This document shows positions 8,986 through 17,701 of a stretch of 64,000 bases of DNA, one piece after another. The stretch's first letter is position 1. Every line of letters starts with the position of its first letter. The translations under genes and the position numbers were made by a program. The notes beneath the pieces were generated by a model, which saw only the letters and a program-made list of their open reading frames with translations, was not told the origin of the DNA and did not search any database. This stretch comes from Chryseobacterium carnipullorum. GTDB taxonomy: Bacteria; Bacteroidota; Bacteroidia; Flavobacteriales; Weeksellaceae. The stretch covers positions 1-64,000 of the forward strand of contig NZ_FRCD01000015.1 of the NCBI RefSeq assembly GCF_900142785.1. The letters are read 5' to 3'.

Positions 8986-10914
8986 CTATTTATCTAATAC
9001 TTCGTAGATCGAATTGTTACTCTTAAATTCCGGAACAATGGTCTTTAAAATTTTCACTACGTCTACTTTTTCTTCCATTACAGAAGCGTTCGTAATCAAA
9101 TTGATCAGGCTTTCAATTTCTGAGAATGTCATTGCTGGATCCTTAGAAATCATGATCTTTTCATTATGAGTAGGAAGTGTTTTAGCATTATCGCTCAACA
9201 GTTCTTCATACAGTTTTTCACCTGGTCTTAAACCCGTGTAGATAATTTTTATATCAATATTCGGTTCAAAGCCGGATAATTTAATCATTCTTCTTGCAAG
9301 ATCGAGAATCTTCACAGGTTCTCCCATATCAAAAACAAAGATCTCTCCTCCCTTACCCATAGTTCCGGCATGAAGAACAAGTTCGCATGCCTCAGGAATT
9401 GTCATAAAATATCTTACGATATCAGGGTGAGTAATGGTCACCGGCCCTCCAGCTTCAATCTGTTTTTTAAAATGTGGAATAACGGAACCATTTGATCCTA
9501 GCACATTCCCAAACCTTGTCGTAATAAACTTGGTGGTATTTCCTTCTACATCCTGTAAAGACTGAACAAACAGCTCTGCTGCTCTTTTAGATGCCCCCAT
9601 CACATTGGTAGGGTTTACAGCTTTGTCCGTAGAGATCATTACAAATCTATTTACTTTGTAACGGCTCGACAGAACAGCAATATTTTTTGATCCCAAAACA
9701 TTGACACGAATGGCTTCATTAGGATTTTCTTCAACTAACGGAACGTGCTTATAGGCAGCAGCGTGATATACCATTGAGAAATTATACGTCTGAAACAGGG
9801 GCTCAACTCTATGAATATTGGAAACATCAGCTAAAACAAACTTAAATCTGATATGAGGAAATTTATCTTTTACCTCAAGTTCAATATCATATAGAGGCGT
9901 TTCAGCCTGATCTAAAACAACAATCAAAGATGGATTGAATTGTGCCACCTGTCTTACAATTTCACTACCAATAGACCCGGCACCTCCTGTTACCAGAATA
10001 TTTTTATTGAAGTGTCTGCTTCTGACCTCTTCACTTTCAATTTTGATTGGTTTTCTATTCAGTAAGTCCTCAATTTGAAGATTTCTGATCGCCCCCCCTA
10101 AATCACTGTCTCTGAGTTTTTGTACGGATGGAGCTTTGAATATATTTAAATCTTTTTCAAGGAATAAATTCACCCACGAATTCATTTCATCTTTAGACAT
10201 CATTTCCTTGACGATAATAACACCATCAATAATAAGATCTTCTTTTGTGGCTTCCTCTATTCTTCTCTTTTCATAAATAGGCTTTCCTAATAAAGAAGCT
10301 CTTTTGGAATCGGTTCGTTGCGTCAAAAAACCGACAACCTGATAAGGCAGGCTTGGATTATCTAAAATAGCACGTGCTATAGCAATGGACTGTTCATCAA
10401 TACCCAATACTAAGATCCTCTTTTTCAAAGTACTTCTTCTATATTCTCTGACAATATGAAAAAATTCCTTCACATAGAGTCTGAAAAGAAACAGCCCCAT
10501 GAAAGAAATAATAAAGTACAATATGAGAAATGCAGTGAGTATAAATTTCCCACCTGTAGACCAGAAATAAATAAGATTGACTACTCCTACTACCGTCATC
10601 GTACAAAAACATGATATCAGAAGCTTGAAAAGGTCAATAAAGGTGGAATGCCTTATAATGCCGGCATATGTTTTGAAAAAATACATAAACAATGTATTTA
10701 TCAGAATAATAAAAGCAAAAACAACGCTTTTATGCTCATGATAAACAAATTCTTTTTGGGTAATTTTCTCGATAGTATAGGTAGAAAGAAATAAAGACAT
10801 AGCCAAAATGATAATATCTATTACAAGTATTATCCATCTCGGAAGATATCTTACATCTGAGAGATTTACAACATTATCACCTCCGAATATCTTTTTTCTA
10901 AGAGAGCTGTACAT
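8986..10914 (-). CDS. Nucleotide-sugar epimerase/4,6-dehydratase, PglF/WbpM/CapD family
   Basis: This membrane-bound large SDR enzyme probably converts UDP-GlcNAc to its 4-keto-6-deoxy derivative, the first step to many amino sugars. Four hydrophobic helices lie in residues 28-148, followed by a Rossmann-like linker domain. The catalytic SDR domain has GGAGSIG at 310-316. The usual YxxxK is replaced by Met439-x-x-x-Lys443 in NVMGASKR, the normal state for this subfamily. The length of 642 residues is typical. With the adjacent aminotransferase it suggests a UDP-4-amino-sugar pathway. A candidate promoter lies upstream at 10990-10997. Epimerase activity is the alternative. Confidence 0.9.
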   Translation of the reverse strand: MYSSLRKKIFGGDNVVNLSDVRYLPRWIILVIDIIILAMSLFLSTYTIEKITQKEFVYHEHKSVVFAFIILINTLFMYFFKTYAGIIRHSTFIDLFKLLISCFCTMTVVGVVNLIYFWSTGGKFILTAFLILYFIISFMGLFLFRLYVKEFFHIVREYRRSTLKKRILVLGIDEQSIAIARAILDNPSLPYQVVGFLTQRTDSKRASLLGKPIYEKRRIEEATKEDLIIDGVIIVKEMMSKDEMNSWVNLFLEKDLNIFKAPSVQKLRDSDLGGAIRNLQIEDLLNRKPIKIESEEVRSRHFNKNILVTGGAGSIGSEIVRQVAQFNPSLIVVLDQAETPLYDIELEVKDKFPHIRFKFVLADVSNIHRVEPLFQTYNFSMVYHAAAYKHVPLVEENPNEAIRVNVLGSKNIAVLSSRYKVNRFVMISTDKAVNPTNVMGASKRAAELFVQSLQDVEGNTTKFITTRFGNVLGSNGSVIPHFKKQIEAGGPVTITHPDIVRYFMTIPEACELVLHAGTMGKGGEIFVFDMGEPVKILDLARRMIKLSGFEPNIDIKIIYTGLRPGEKLYEELLSDNAKTLPTHNEKIMISKDPAMTFSEIESLINLITNASVMEEKVDVVKILKTIVPEFKSNNSIYEVLDK

Positions 10915-10989
10915 TGTTTGTATTTGTGTTCATTTTTTAAATGGGTTGAAACCCTACTTTTATTAATACTAATTCCTAAAGTGTGGATA

Positions 10990-10997
10990 CAAAATTA
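10990..10997 (-). promoter_or_regulatory. Candidate -7 element upstream of the epimerase-led polysaccharide genes
   Basis: On the minus strand this reads TAATTTTG, matching the Bacteroidota -7 consensus TAnnTTTG. It is about 75 bases before the epimerase start codon, in a 123-base gap that separates the aminotransferase gene from the rest of the cluster. No clear TTG -33 box is seen at the ideal spacing, so the call is tentative. Confidence 0.4.
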
Positions 10998-11037
10998 AAA
11001 TAAAATCTGATCTACACTTAAATTTAAAAAAACAAAT

Positions 11038-12165
11038 TTAGTGAATTTCATTTTGTAAAACCTCAGAAATTCTAGCTCTGCAATTATCTGTTAAATTAGT
11101 TCCGGACGGTAGGCACAGTCCTCCCTCAAAAAGTGTACCAGACAGATTATTTCCAAAAAACTTATAGTCTTTGTACAATGGTTGCAGATGCATAGGCTTC
11201 CATAGATATCTGGTTTCTATATTATTCTGTGAAAATTCAGCCTTTAATTTTTCTTTTAGAAGGCTATCTTTGAGAATGATCGTACTAAGCCAATAATTCG
11301 AATAAAAGTCACTGTTGGGTGCAGAAAACAGTTTAATATTACCATTATTCTTCACGGTCTGTTGATAAAAGTCATGATTTTTTCTGCGCTGACTTATTTT
11401 TTCTTCCAGTGTTTCCAACTGTCCCCTTCCTATACCTGCTGCAATATTATCCATTCTGTAATTATATCCTATTTCAGAATGACTGTAAAATTCTTCATTA
11501 TCTTTAGCTTGGGTAGCCAGGAAAAGCGCTCTTCTTTTAGCATCACTATTTCTTGAAATTAAAATTCCGCCTCCTGCAGTGGTAATTATTTTGTTACCAT
11601 TAAAACTTATGATAGAAAGATCACCAAACGTTCCGCACGGGCGGCCCTTATATTTACTTCCCAATGCTTCTGCACTGTCTTCTATAACGGGGATTTCATA
11701 TTTTCTGGAAATCTGAAGTATATCATCCACATTAAAAGGCATTCCGTATAAAGAGACTGTAATTATAGCTTTAGGTTTTTTTCCTTGCTGAATGCAATAT
11801 TTTATGGACTCTTCCAGCGCATCAGGACACATATTCCATGTCTGATTTTCACTATCTACGAATACGGGAACAGCTTTAAGATAAAGAATAGGATTGGCAG
11901 TCGCCACAAAGGTAAAAGACTGACAGATGACAAAATCTCCTTCTTCAACATTTAATAACCGCAATGCAAGATGAATAGCTGCAGTGCCGGAAGATAAGGC
12001 AGTAACATGAGAGCTGTTGCCTAAATATTCTTCAAGACTGTTCTCAAATTCATCGAGATTGGAGCCATATTGGGAAATCCAGTTGGTATCAAATGCGTCC
12101 TTTATATATTTAAGCTCATTTCCTCCCATATGTGGAGGCGAGAGCCAAATTTTTTCATTTTTCAA
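11038..12165 (-). CDS. DegT/DnrJ/EryC1/StrS sugar aminotransferase
   Basis: This PLP-dependent aminotransferase most likely transfers an amino group to a UDP-4-keto sugar, as PglE does after PglF. The cofactor lysine is Lys192 in SFNGNK, preceded by the PLP-binding aspartate segment VIEDSAEALGS (159-169). The family's SGTAA motif is at 59-63. At 375 residues it is full length. It starts eight bases after recX and precedes the polysaccharide epimerase. No PglD-type acetyltransferase is seen nearby, so the final product may be an unacetylated amino sugar, or the acetyltransferase lies elsewhere. Confidence 0.9.
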   Translation of the reverse strand: MKNEKIWLSPPHMGGNELKYIKDAFDTNWISQYGSNLDEFENSLEEYLGNSSHVTALSSGTAAIHLALRLLNVEEGDFVICQSFTFVATANPILYLKAVPVFVDSENQTWNMCPDALEESIKYCIQQGKKPKAIITVSLYGMPFNVDDILQISRKYEIPVIEDSAEALGSKYKGRPCGTFGDLSIISFNGNKIITTAGGGILISRNSDAKRRALFLATQAKDNEEFYSHSEIGYNYRMDNIAAGIGRGQLETLEEKISQRRKNHDFYQQTVKNNGNIKLFSAPNSDFYSNYWLSTIILKDSLLKEKLKAEFSQNNIETRYLWKPMHLQPLYKDYKFFGNNLSGTLFEGGLCLPSGTNLTDNCRARISEVLQNEIH

Positions 12166-12173
12166 TTATCTAC

Positions 12174-12638
12174 TTATGTTTCGTCAAAAGTATCATTTAT
12201 TTTCTCATATTCAAAACCTCTGCTCATCAAATATTTTATCGTTTTAGATTTTTTTTGATATTCCTGCAATCCTTTTTGCCTGGAGGAATAATCTTCAAAT
12301 ATCTTTTTGATCATTTTTTCATAATCATCCTCATCTATTTCATCAAAGCACTTGCTGATAAGCTTTTCAGAGATCTGTTTCATCTTCAGATGCATTTTTA
12401 TTTTATTTCTGCCCCAGTGTTTGATATAAAATTTCCCTCTGATATAACTCCGTGTAAATCTTTCTTCATTAAGATAATTTTCTTTTAAAAGGTATAAGAT
12501 AATTTCATCTTTAGCTTCATCAATCAGCAGAAATTCACGCATCTTCTGTTCAACTTCTGCATGGCAACGGTCCTGATAAACACAATAGTTGACCAGTTTT
12601 AGTTTTATTTCATCAAAAGTGAAAGATTTTTTCTCCAT
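12174..12638 (-). CDS. recX: RecX family regulatory protein
   Basis: RecX proteins bind RecA filaments and limit recombinase activity. The sequence is small, basic and all-helical (about 154 residues from the chosen start) with the RecX repeats, for example the YCVYQDRCHAEVEQKM segment and the central LKENYLNEERFTRSYI followed by HWGRNKI. The start at 12638 is preferred over the in-frame start at 12671 because the longer form would begin inside the glyA terminator hairpin (12651-12676) and add a non-conserved tail. It is eight bases from the aminotransferase gene, so the two are probably cotranscribed. Confidence 0.85.
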   Translation of the reverse strand: MEKKSFTFDEIKLKLVNYCVYQDRCHAEVEQKMREFLLIDEAKDEIILYLLKENYLNEERFTRSYIRGKFYIKHWGRNKIKMHLKMKQISEKLISKCFDEIDEDDYEKMIKKIFEDYSSRQKGLQEYQKKSKTIKYLMSRGFEYEKINDTFDET

Positions 12639-12650
12639 AATAGATATGAA

Positions 12651-12676
12651 AAAGAATGGACAAGTGCCCATTCTTT
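12651..12676 (-). terminator. Rho-independent terminator after glyA
   Basis: Arms AAAGAATGG (12651-12659) and CCATTCTTT (12668-12676) pair around an 8-base loop. On the minus strand the hairpin is followed by a T-rich run. It lies 21 bases after the glyA stop and just upstream of recX. Confidence 0.7.
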
Positions 12677-12696
12677 ATATAATGTTTTAAGTCAAA

Positions 12697-13962
12697 TTAA
12701 TAGTTGAACAGGGCTCTTCCTTCCATCAGTTCATTCACTTTCTTTCTTACAGAAGAGATTACTTCTTCATTTTTGATATTATCCACTACTTCGGAAATAA
12801 ATCCGGCAATGGTGTCCATATCATTTTCTTTAAGACCTCTTGTCGTGATCGCTGCAGTTCCCAGTCTGATCCCGGAAGTCGTGAATGGCGACTTGTCATC
12901 AAAAGGAACCATATTCTTGTTGCAGGTAATATCTGCCAATACCAATGCCTTTTCAGTTTCTTTTCCGTTAACATTTTTATTTCTAAGGTCTACCAGCATC
13001 AGGTGATTATCTGTTCCTCCGCTTACGATATCAAAACCTCTGCTGATCATCGCTTTGGACAATGCCTGTGCGTTGGATTTCACCTGCTTGGCATAAGTTT
13101 CAAACTGAGTATCTAAGGCTTCTGCGAACGCCACTGCTTTACCGGCAATAACGTGCTCCAGCGGACCACCTTGAATTCCAGGGAAAACGGCTCCGTCCAA
13201 TACCTGGCTCATCATTTTCGTTTCTCCTTTTGGTGTTTTGTGACCGTACGTATTTTCGAAATCTTTGCCCATCATGATCATTCCGCCTCTTGGACCTCTT
13301 AAAGTCTTATGAGTAGTAGTGGTTACCACATGACAGTGTTCAAATGGTGAGTTTAATAATCCTTTAGCTACCAGACCAGCCGGGTGGGCTATATCTGCCC
13401 AAAGAGTTGCTCCGATCTCGTCTGCAACCTCTCTGAATTTAGCATAATCCAAATCTCTTGAATACGCAGAGAAACCTGCGATCAGCATTTTAGGTCTTTC
13501 TCTTAAAGCCACTTCTCTCATCTGATCGTAGTCGATAAGTCCGGTTTCTTTCTGAACACCGTAAGAAACTACCTGATACTGAATTCCTGAAAAATTCACT
13601 CCTGAACCATGAGTAAGGTGTCCTCCCATTGAAAGGTCCATTCCCATAATTTTATCTCCTGCTTTCAAAACGGCAAGATAAATGGCAGCATTAGCCTGAG
13701 ATCCGGAATGCGGCTGTACATTGACATAGTCAACACCGAAAAGTTCTTTTGCTCTGTTGATGGCTAATGTTTCAACCTCATCTACTACTTCACAGCCTCC
13801 GTAATATCTTTTTCCAGGATATCCTTCAGCATATTTGTTGGTCAGTACACTTCCCATTGCTTTCATCACGTTCTCAGAAACAAAGTTTTCTGACGCAATA
13901 AGCTCTAATCCATGGGCTTGTCTTTGTCTTTCTTTTTCAATCAGGTCGAAAATAATGTCCAT
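12697..13962 (-). CDS. glyA: Serine hydroxymethyltransferase
   Basis: This PLP enzyme interconverts serine and glycine and feeds one-carbon units to tetrahydrofolate in the cytoplasm. The family signature is clear: LIASENFVS near residue 21, YAEGYPGKRYYGG around 44-56, and the PLP lysine Lys219 in TTTTHKTLRGPRGG. The length of 421 residues matches bacterial GlyA. It is monocistronic by appearance, with a promoter-like TATATTTG (13993-14000) upstream and a terminator downstream. Confidence 0.98.
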   Translation of the reverse strand: MDIIFDLIEKERQRQAHGLELIASENFVSENVMKAMGSVLTNKYAEGYPGKRYYGGCEVVDEVETLAINRAKELFGVDYVNVQPHSGSQANAAIYLAVLKAGDKIMGMDLSMGGHLTHGSGVNFSGIQYQVVSYGVQKETGLIDYDQMREVALRERPKMLIAGFSAYSRDLDYAKFREVADEIGATLWADIAHPAGLVAKGLLNSPFEHCHVVTTTTHKTLRGPRGGMIMMGKDFENTYGHKTPKGETKMMSQVLDGAVFPGIQGGPLEHVIAGKAVAFAEALDTQFETYAKQVKSNAQALSKAMISRGFDIVSGGTDNHLMLVDLRNKNVNGKETEKALVLADITCNKNMVPFDDKSPFTTSGIRLGTAAITTRGLKENDMDTIAGFISEVVDNIKNEEVISSVRKKVNELMEGRALFNY

Positions 13963-13992
13963 TTTACTTTTAGTTTTTGAAATTTTTCACCC

Positions 13993-14000
13993 CAAATATA
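13993..14000 (-). promoter_or_regulatory. Candidate -7 element of glyA
   Basis: The minus strand reads TATATTTG, a match to TAnnTTTG, 30 bases upstream of the glyA start codon. No convincing -33 TTG is present at 19-base spacing. Confidence 0.5.
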
Positions 14001-14064
14001 CGGAATTTCCCGTTAGATTTCGGTATCGCCAAGTATGATTTTACCCCCAAAACTAATCAGAATT

Positions 14065-14964
14065 TTAAAATTCTTCCTCTGCAAGTTCCTTATTGACAAC
14101 AGCTCCGGTAAAATTCCCCTGAGCAACAGCATTGGCAACCGACCTCATCATAGTGACATTATCTCCGCAGGCAAAAATACCCGGGACGTTTGTTTTCTGC
14201 ATACAATCAACTTTGATAAATCCCTGTTCGGTAAGTTCATAGCCAAGATCTTCAGAAGCATTGATATTCTGTTTAAAAGGTACTTTGGCATAGAGTACCT
14301 TCAATGAGATTTCTTTTCCGCTTTTAAAAATAATTTTCCGGATTTTACCATTTTCATGTTCTATTTTTTCTACTTCATCTTCTACTAAGGTGATATTATT
14401 CTGAGCCAGTTTATCTTTCTGATCTTTGGAAAGAACTGATTTTCCATTGGTAAATAAAAAAAGATCTTTTGTCAAGTTATACACCAGTTTTGAAAAGTCA
14501 AAAGCCATATCACCATCTGAAAGGATTCCGGTCACTTCATTTTTTACTTCATAACCGTGGCAGTACGGACAATGCAGCACTGAAACTCCCCAACATTCCG
14601 CAAATCCGGGAATATCAGGCATACGATCTTTTACTCCGGATGCCAGAATGAGTTTTTTAGCGCTGAATTTGTAACCTTCCGTTGCTTCCGCCTCGAATCC
14701 TTTTTCTGTTTTTCGTAATTGAATGACAGACCCATCATGAAATTTCACGGTATCGTATGCTGCTACCTGCTTCCGGGCAAGATCAGAGATTTCCTTTGGG
14801 GCTTTTCCATCATGGGTAATAAAGTTATGGGAATACGGAGTCTGTCTATTGCAGGGCTTCCCATTATCGATAATCAAGGTATTTCTTAATGATCTTCCCA
14901 AAGACATTCCAGCCGATAATCCCGCATAGCTTCCTCCTATAATAATAACGTCGTAGTTTTTCAT
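14065..14964 (-). CDS. Thioredoxin-reductase-like FAD disulfide oxidoreductase
   Basis: This soluble flavoprotein of the small thioredoxin reductase fold has about 299 residues from the chosen start. The FAD motif GGSYAG is at 10-15, the redox cysteines are Cys132 and Cys135 in HCPYCHGYE, and the second FAD motif is GIFACGD near the C-terminus. HCPYCHGYE is the pattern of GliT-like dithiol oxidases and atypical reductases rather than classical TrxB (CATCDG). The NAD(P) domain has GILSDGD where GxGxxA is expected and lacks the HRRxxxR motif, so the electron donor is uncertain. The start at MKNYDVIIIGG is preferred over an upstream in-frame start. Confidence 0.85.
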   Translation of the reverse strand: MKNYDVIIIGGSYAGLSAGMSLGRSLRNTLIIDNGKPCNRQTPYSHNFITHDGKAPKEISDLARKQVAAYDTVKFHDGSVIQLRKTEKGFEAEATEGYKFSAKKLILASGVKDRMPDIPGFAECWGVSVLHCPYCHGYEVKNEVTGILSDGDMAFDFSKLVYNLTKDLFLFTNGKSVLSKDQKDKLAQNNITLVEDEVEKIEHENGKIRKIIFKSGKEISLKVLYAKVPFKQNINASEDLGYELTEQGFIKVDCMQKTNVPGIFACGDNVTMMRSVANAVAQGNFTGAVVNKELAEEEF

Positions 14965-15138
14965 TTTAACTGATGGTTTAAATAATTGATGTTTGATCAA
15001 TGATGATTAATCGTAAAATGATTGGTTAAATCATCAATCCTTTTGTTGAAACAAAGTTAAAACAAAAACCAATTAAAGACACAATGTTGCATTAATATTT
15101 TCTATGACTCTTAATCCTAATAAGGATATAAAAGAGAA

Positions 15139-15169
15139 ACAGCTGATTTTAAAATTTAAAATCAGCTGT
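15139..15169 (-). terminator. Perfect 31-base palindrome, probable terminator of the metallo-beta-lactamase gene
   Basis: Fifteen-base arms beginning ACAGCTGATTTTAAA are perfectly complementary around a single central base. On the minus strand it follows the lactamase stop by 37 bases and is followed by TTTCTCTTTT, an imperfect T tract. A protein-binding site is an alternative because the loop is minimal. Confidence 0.6.
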
Positions 15170-15206
15170 CAGTTAATCTATTTTGAGAATCTATTAGTAG
15201 ATAGGA

Positions 15207-15959
15207 TCAGTTATTTTTAAACAACCTGATCGTATAGTCCAGAAGTTCTTTTCCGCCTACCTCTCCATGTCCCGGCATTACTATTTTAACATCCGGGTAC
15301 TGACCTTTGACTTTCTCAACGGTTTGAGACCAGGCATGGACATTAGCATCCCCAAGATATCCTTTTGTTGCCTCCATCTCTTTGATAAGACACCCCCCGA
15401 ACATGGCCTTCTCGTCAGGAACATAAGCAACGACATTGTCTTTTGTATGTCCTTCTCCAAAGTATTTTACTAAAATTTTATGTTTTCCTGCATTGAGGGT
15501 AATCGTATCATTAAAACCGTGCCCCGGAACATTGGCACCAGCTTTTTTTGCCAATTCTATGGTTTTATTATTGGCGTAAGAAGGAATATTGTTTTTGTCG
15601 AATTCTTTCAATCCTCCCAGACAATCATCGTGAAAATGCGTTGCAACAACGGCGTTCACTTTTGAATGAAGGTTATTTTGGATCCATGAAATCAATTCTT
15701 CTGTGCTTTTGTCATTGGTAGGAGTGTCCAGAATGACGGTTTCATTTCCGTCTTTTACGATCATTCCGTTGCATTCTACTTTTCCAAAGGAATCTGTACT
15801 TAAATAAGATACATGCTGATAGATATCATCAGACAGCTGAATGACGGACAGGTTATCCGTCTTGTACACTACTTTAGCTTTCTGACCTTTTTTCTGAGAG
15901 GTACAGCTAAAAAACAATAGCGCTGAGGATAAAAATAAAATTTTAGATAGTGATTTCAT
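15207..15959 (-). CDS. Subclass B1 metallo-beta-lactamase, CcrA-like, predicted lipoprotein
   Basis: This zinc hydrolase is expected to open beta-lactam rings, including carbapenems, in the periplasm. All B1 zinc ligands are visible in the 250-residue form: His108, His110 and Asp112 (THFHDD), His171 (GEGHT), Cys190 (FGGCLIK) and His231 (PGHGEVGG). Overall it resembles Bacteroides CcrA (LDTPTND, SYANNKTIELAK) more than the IND/CGB or BlaB types. The N-terminus is a lipoprotein-like signal with FFSC, so Cys19 may be lipidated. The start at 15959 is preferred because the 19 residues upstream would put charged sequence before the signal peptide. Activity has to be shown; the family is established knowledge. 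Confidence 0.9.
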   Translation of the reverse strand: MKSLSKILFLSSALLFFSCTSQKKGQKAKVVYKTDNLSVIQLSDDIYQHVSYLSTDSFGKVECNGMIVKDGNETVILDTPTNDKSTEELISWIQNNLHSKVNAVVATHFHDDCLGGLKEFDKNNIPSYANNKTIELAKKAGANVPGHGFNDTITLNAGKHKILVKYFGEGHTKDNVVAYVPDEKAMFGGCLIKEMEATKGYLGDANVHAWSQTVEKVKGQYPDVKIVMPGHGEVGGKELLDYTIRLFKNN

Positions 15960-16037
15960 AGGTTCATTACATTGCAGCGAAATTAAAAAATATTTCACGC
16001 TCCTAAATAATCCCATGGAGTTAATTAACTGTTAATA

Positions 16038-17555
16038 TCACCATTTCTTTTCATCAATTTCATTTTGAATTCTTTTTTTAATATCAATTTTCGCACCTTC
16101 AAAACTAAAGATGGTCGTTCCTTTTTCGCGGGCAAACCTATTGACAATGGAATCAGCTGCTTTGGAGTTTTCAAAATAAGGACCTGTTTCTTTCTGTTCA
16201 TCCTCCTCTTTGGAAAATTCTTTGACGCGAATCAGATGGTCATATTTTTTATTAAGATCGAACCAGTTGATATAATCTGCATTGAAAGAAACTGCCTGTA
16301 CTCCTTTCTTTGAATAATAATTGATCGCACCTGCCTGTCCATAATTATCACAAAGCACCAAGGTTTTTCCTGATTTAGACAATCTTGAATATTCTCTATC
16401 TACTTTTTGGGCAAGCTCTTCCCAGCCCTGCATATCAGCAAAATCCTGAGGCAGCGCATGATCTTTACCATCTTCCCAACGAAGCATTCCCATTTTTTTG
16501 TAAAATTCAGGATGATTTATAATATATTCCGGACTTTTATTGGGAAAAGCAATCTGATACAAAGGCAGAAACAGTAGAACAGGAATTAAAATAAAGACCG
16601 GTTTAAGAAACTTTTTCCAGCCATTTTCAAAAATATGAGCCAGAAAAACAGCTCCAAATGCTATAAAAACAGGATACAAACCAATGGTATAATAATCTTT
16701 AGCCTTAAAAAACACAAACAAGGCAATGGTCAGAACATATATCCAGAAGAAAGATCTGAATTTTTCAAACGGTTGATAAAACAGCAACGCATACCATCCG
16801 GCGATGATCACGAAAAAGGAGCCTATAAAAAACAGAATCTGGGATTTAAAGAAATCAATCCGGTTGACATGGACTAGCTGATTTTCTTCAAGTTCTTTCA
16901 TATGGTGTACAACCGGAAAATGATGATTGTATTGCCATAACAAGTTGGGAAGCATGATCAGTAATGCAACTGCTGCCGCTCCGTACAAATGGGGCTGGAG
17001 AAATATTTTTCTTTGTTTTGTCAATAGAACAGCAGGGATAATCCCCAACACTGAAAAGACAATATTATATTTATTCAGAAAACCTATTCCAAAGATTACA
17101 GCCGCTGCATAGAGCCATTTTGCTTTTTCGGAATTGAAATAGCGAATCAGGGTATAATAAATAAGCGCCCATAATAACACTTCCAAGGAAGTGGGCTGAA
17201 AAAGCATATTGAGTCGCAGAAGAACTGATAGGAGAATGCCTGTTGAAGCCAGAATTTTAGCATACAAGCTCCCCTGAAGTTCTTCAATGATCTTCCATAC
17301 AACAACGATCGTCAGTGCCCCGAAGAGTGCCGGAAAAAACTTCACCCAGAAGACGGAATTTCCTGCGATTCTAATGAGCCAGGCCAACCATGAATTCACG
17401 GGAGGCACAGAAAGATATCCCCAGGCAAGATGATTGCCCTGATCAAGATGCAGATATTCATCCCGGTGTAATTCATATTCAGGGCTGATCAGGGAATACT
17501 GGAGGATGAATTTTGCAATGATAAAGAAAAAGAGAATCAGGTAGTTTTTCTTCAT
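16038..17555 (-). CDS. GT39/ArnT-like membrane glycosyltransferase
   Basis: This 505-residue polytopic protein belongs to the ArnT/PMT family, which uses lipid-linked sugar donors on the periplasmic side of the inner membrane. The first periplasmic loop has the acidic motif LHRDEYLHLDQG (residues 29-40), the usual catalytic region. About ten to twelve helices follow, with a soluble C-terminal domain after residue 360. The likely acceptor is lipid A, a protein or another cell-surface molecule; none can be named. It is separated from the efflux operon by a terminator and follows it on the same strand. Confidence 0.85.
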   Translation of the reverse strand: MKKNYLILFFFIIAKFILQYSLISPEYELHRDEYLHLDQGNHLAWGYLSVPPVNSWLAWLIRIAGNSVFWVKFFPALFGALTIVVVWKIIEELQGSLYAKILASTGILLSVLLRLNMLFQPTSLEVLLWALIYYTLIRYFNSEKAKWLYAAAVIFGIGFLNKYNIVFSVLGIIPAVLLTKQRKIFLQPHLYGAAAVALLIMLPNLLWQYNHHFPVVHHMKELEENQLVHVNRIDFFKSQILFFIGSFFVIIAGWYALLFYQPFEKFRSFFWIYVLTIALFVFFKAKDYYTIGLYPVFIAFGAVFLAHIFENGWKKFLKPVFILIPVLLFLPLYQIAFPNKSPEYIINHPEFYKKMGMLRWEDGKDHALPQDFADMQGWEELAQKVDREYSRLSKSGKTLVLCDNYGQAGAINYYSKKGVQAVSFNADYINWFDLNKKYDHLIRVKEFSKEEDEQKETGPYFENSKAADSIVNRFAREKGTTIFSFEGAKIDIKKRIQNEIDEKKW

Positions 17556-17633
17556 AGCTCATTAAGTTTTATAATTATTATTTCCTTTAAGACAATTCGT
17601 CAAAATTATCCATTACATTGTTTTGATGAAGAT

Positions 17634-17674
17634 TAAAATAAAAAAGATCCTGAGAAACAATTCCTCAGGATCTT
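17634..17674 (-). terminator. Terminator of the MacAB-type efflux operon
   Basis: Arms AAGATCCTGAG (17644-17654) and CTCAGGATCTT (17664-17674) form an 11-bp stem. On the minus strand it is followed directly by TTTTTATTTTAA. It sits 27 bases after the adaptor gene stop. Confidence 0.85.
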
Positions 17675-17701
17675 ACCGTTTAAATATATAGCGATGGTTT
17701 A

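Noticed and set aside
12132..12488. Plus-strand frame across recX and the aminotransferase start
   Set aside because: It is the antisense of two recognisable genes and has a Phe/Ile-rich, non-coding composition.
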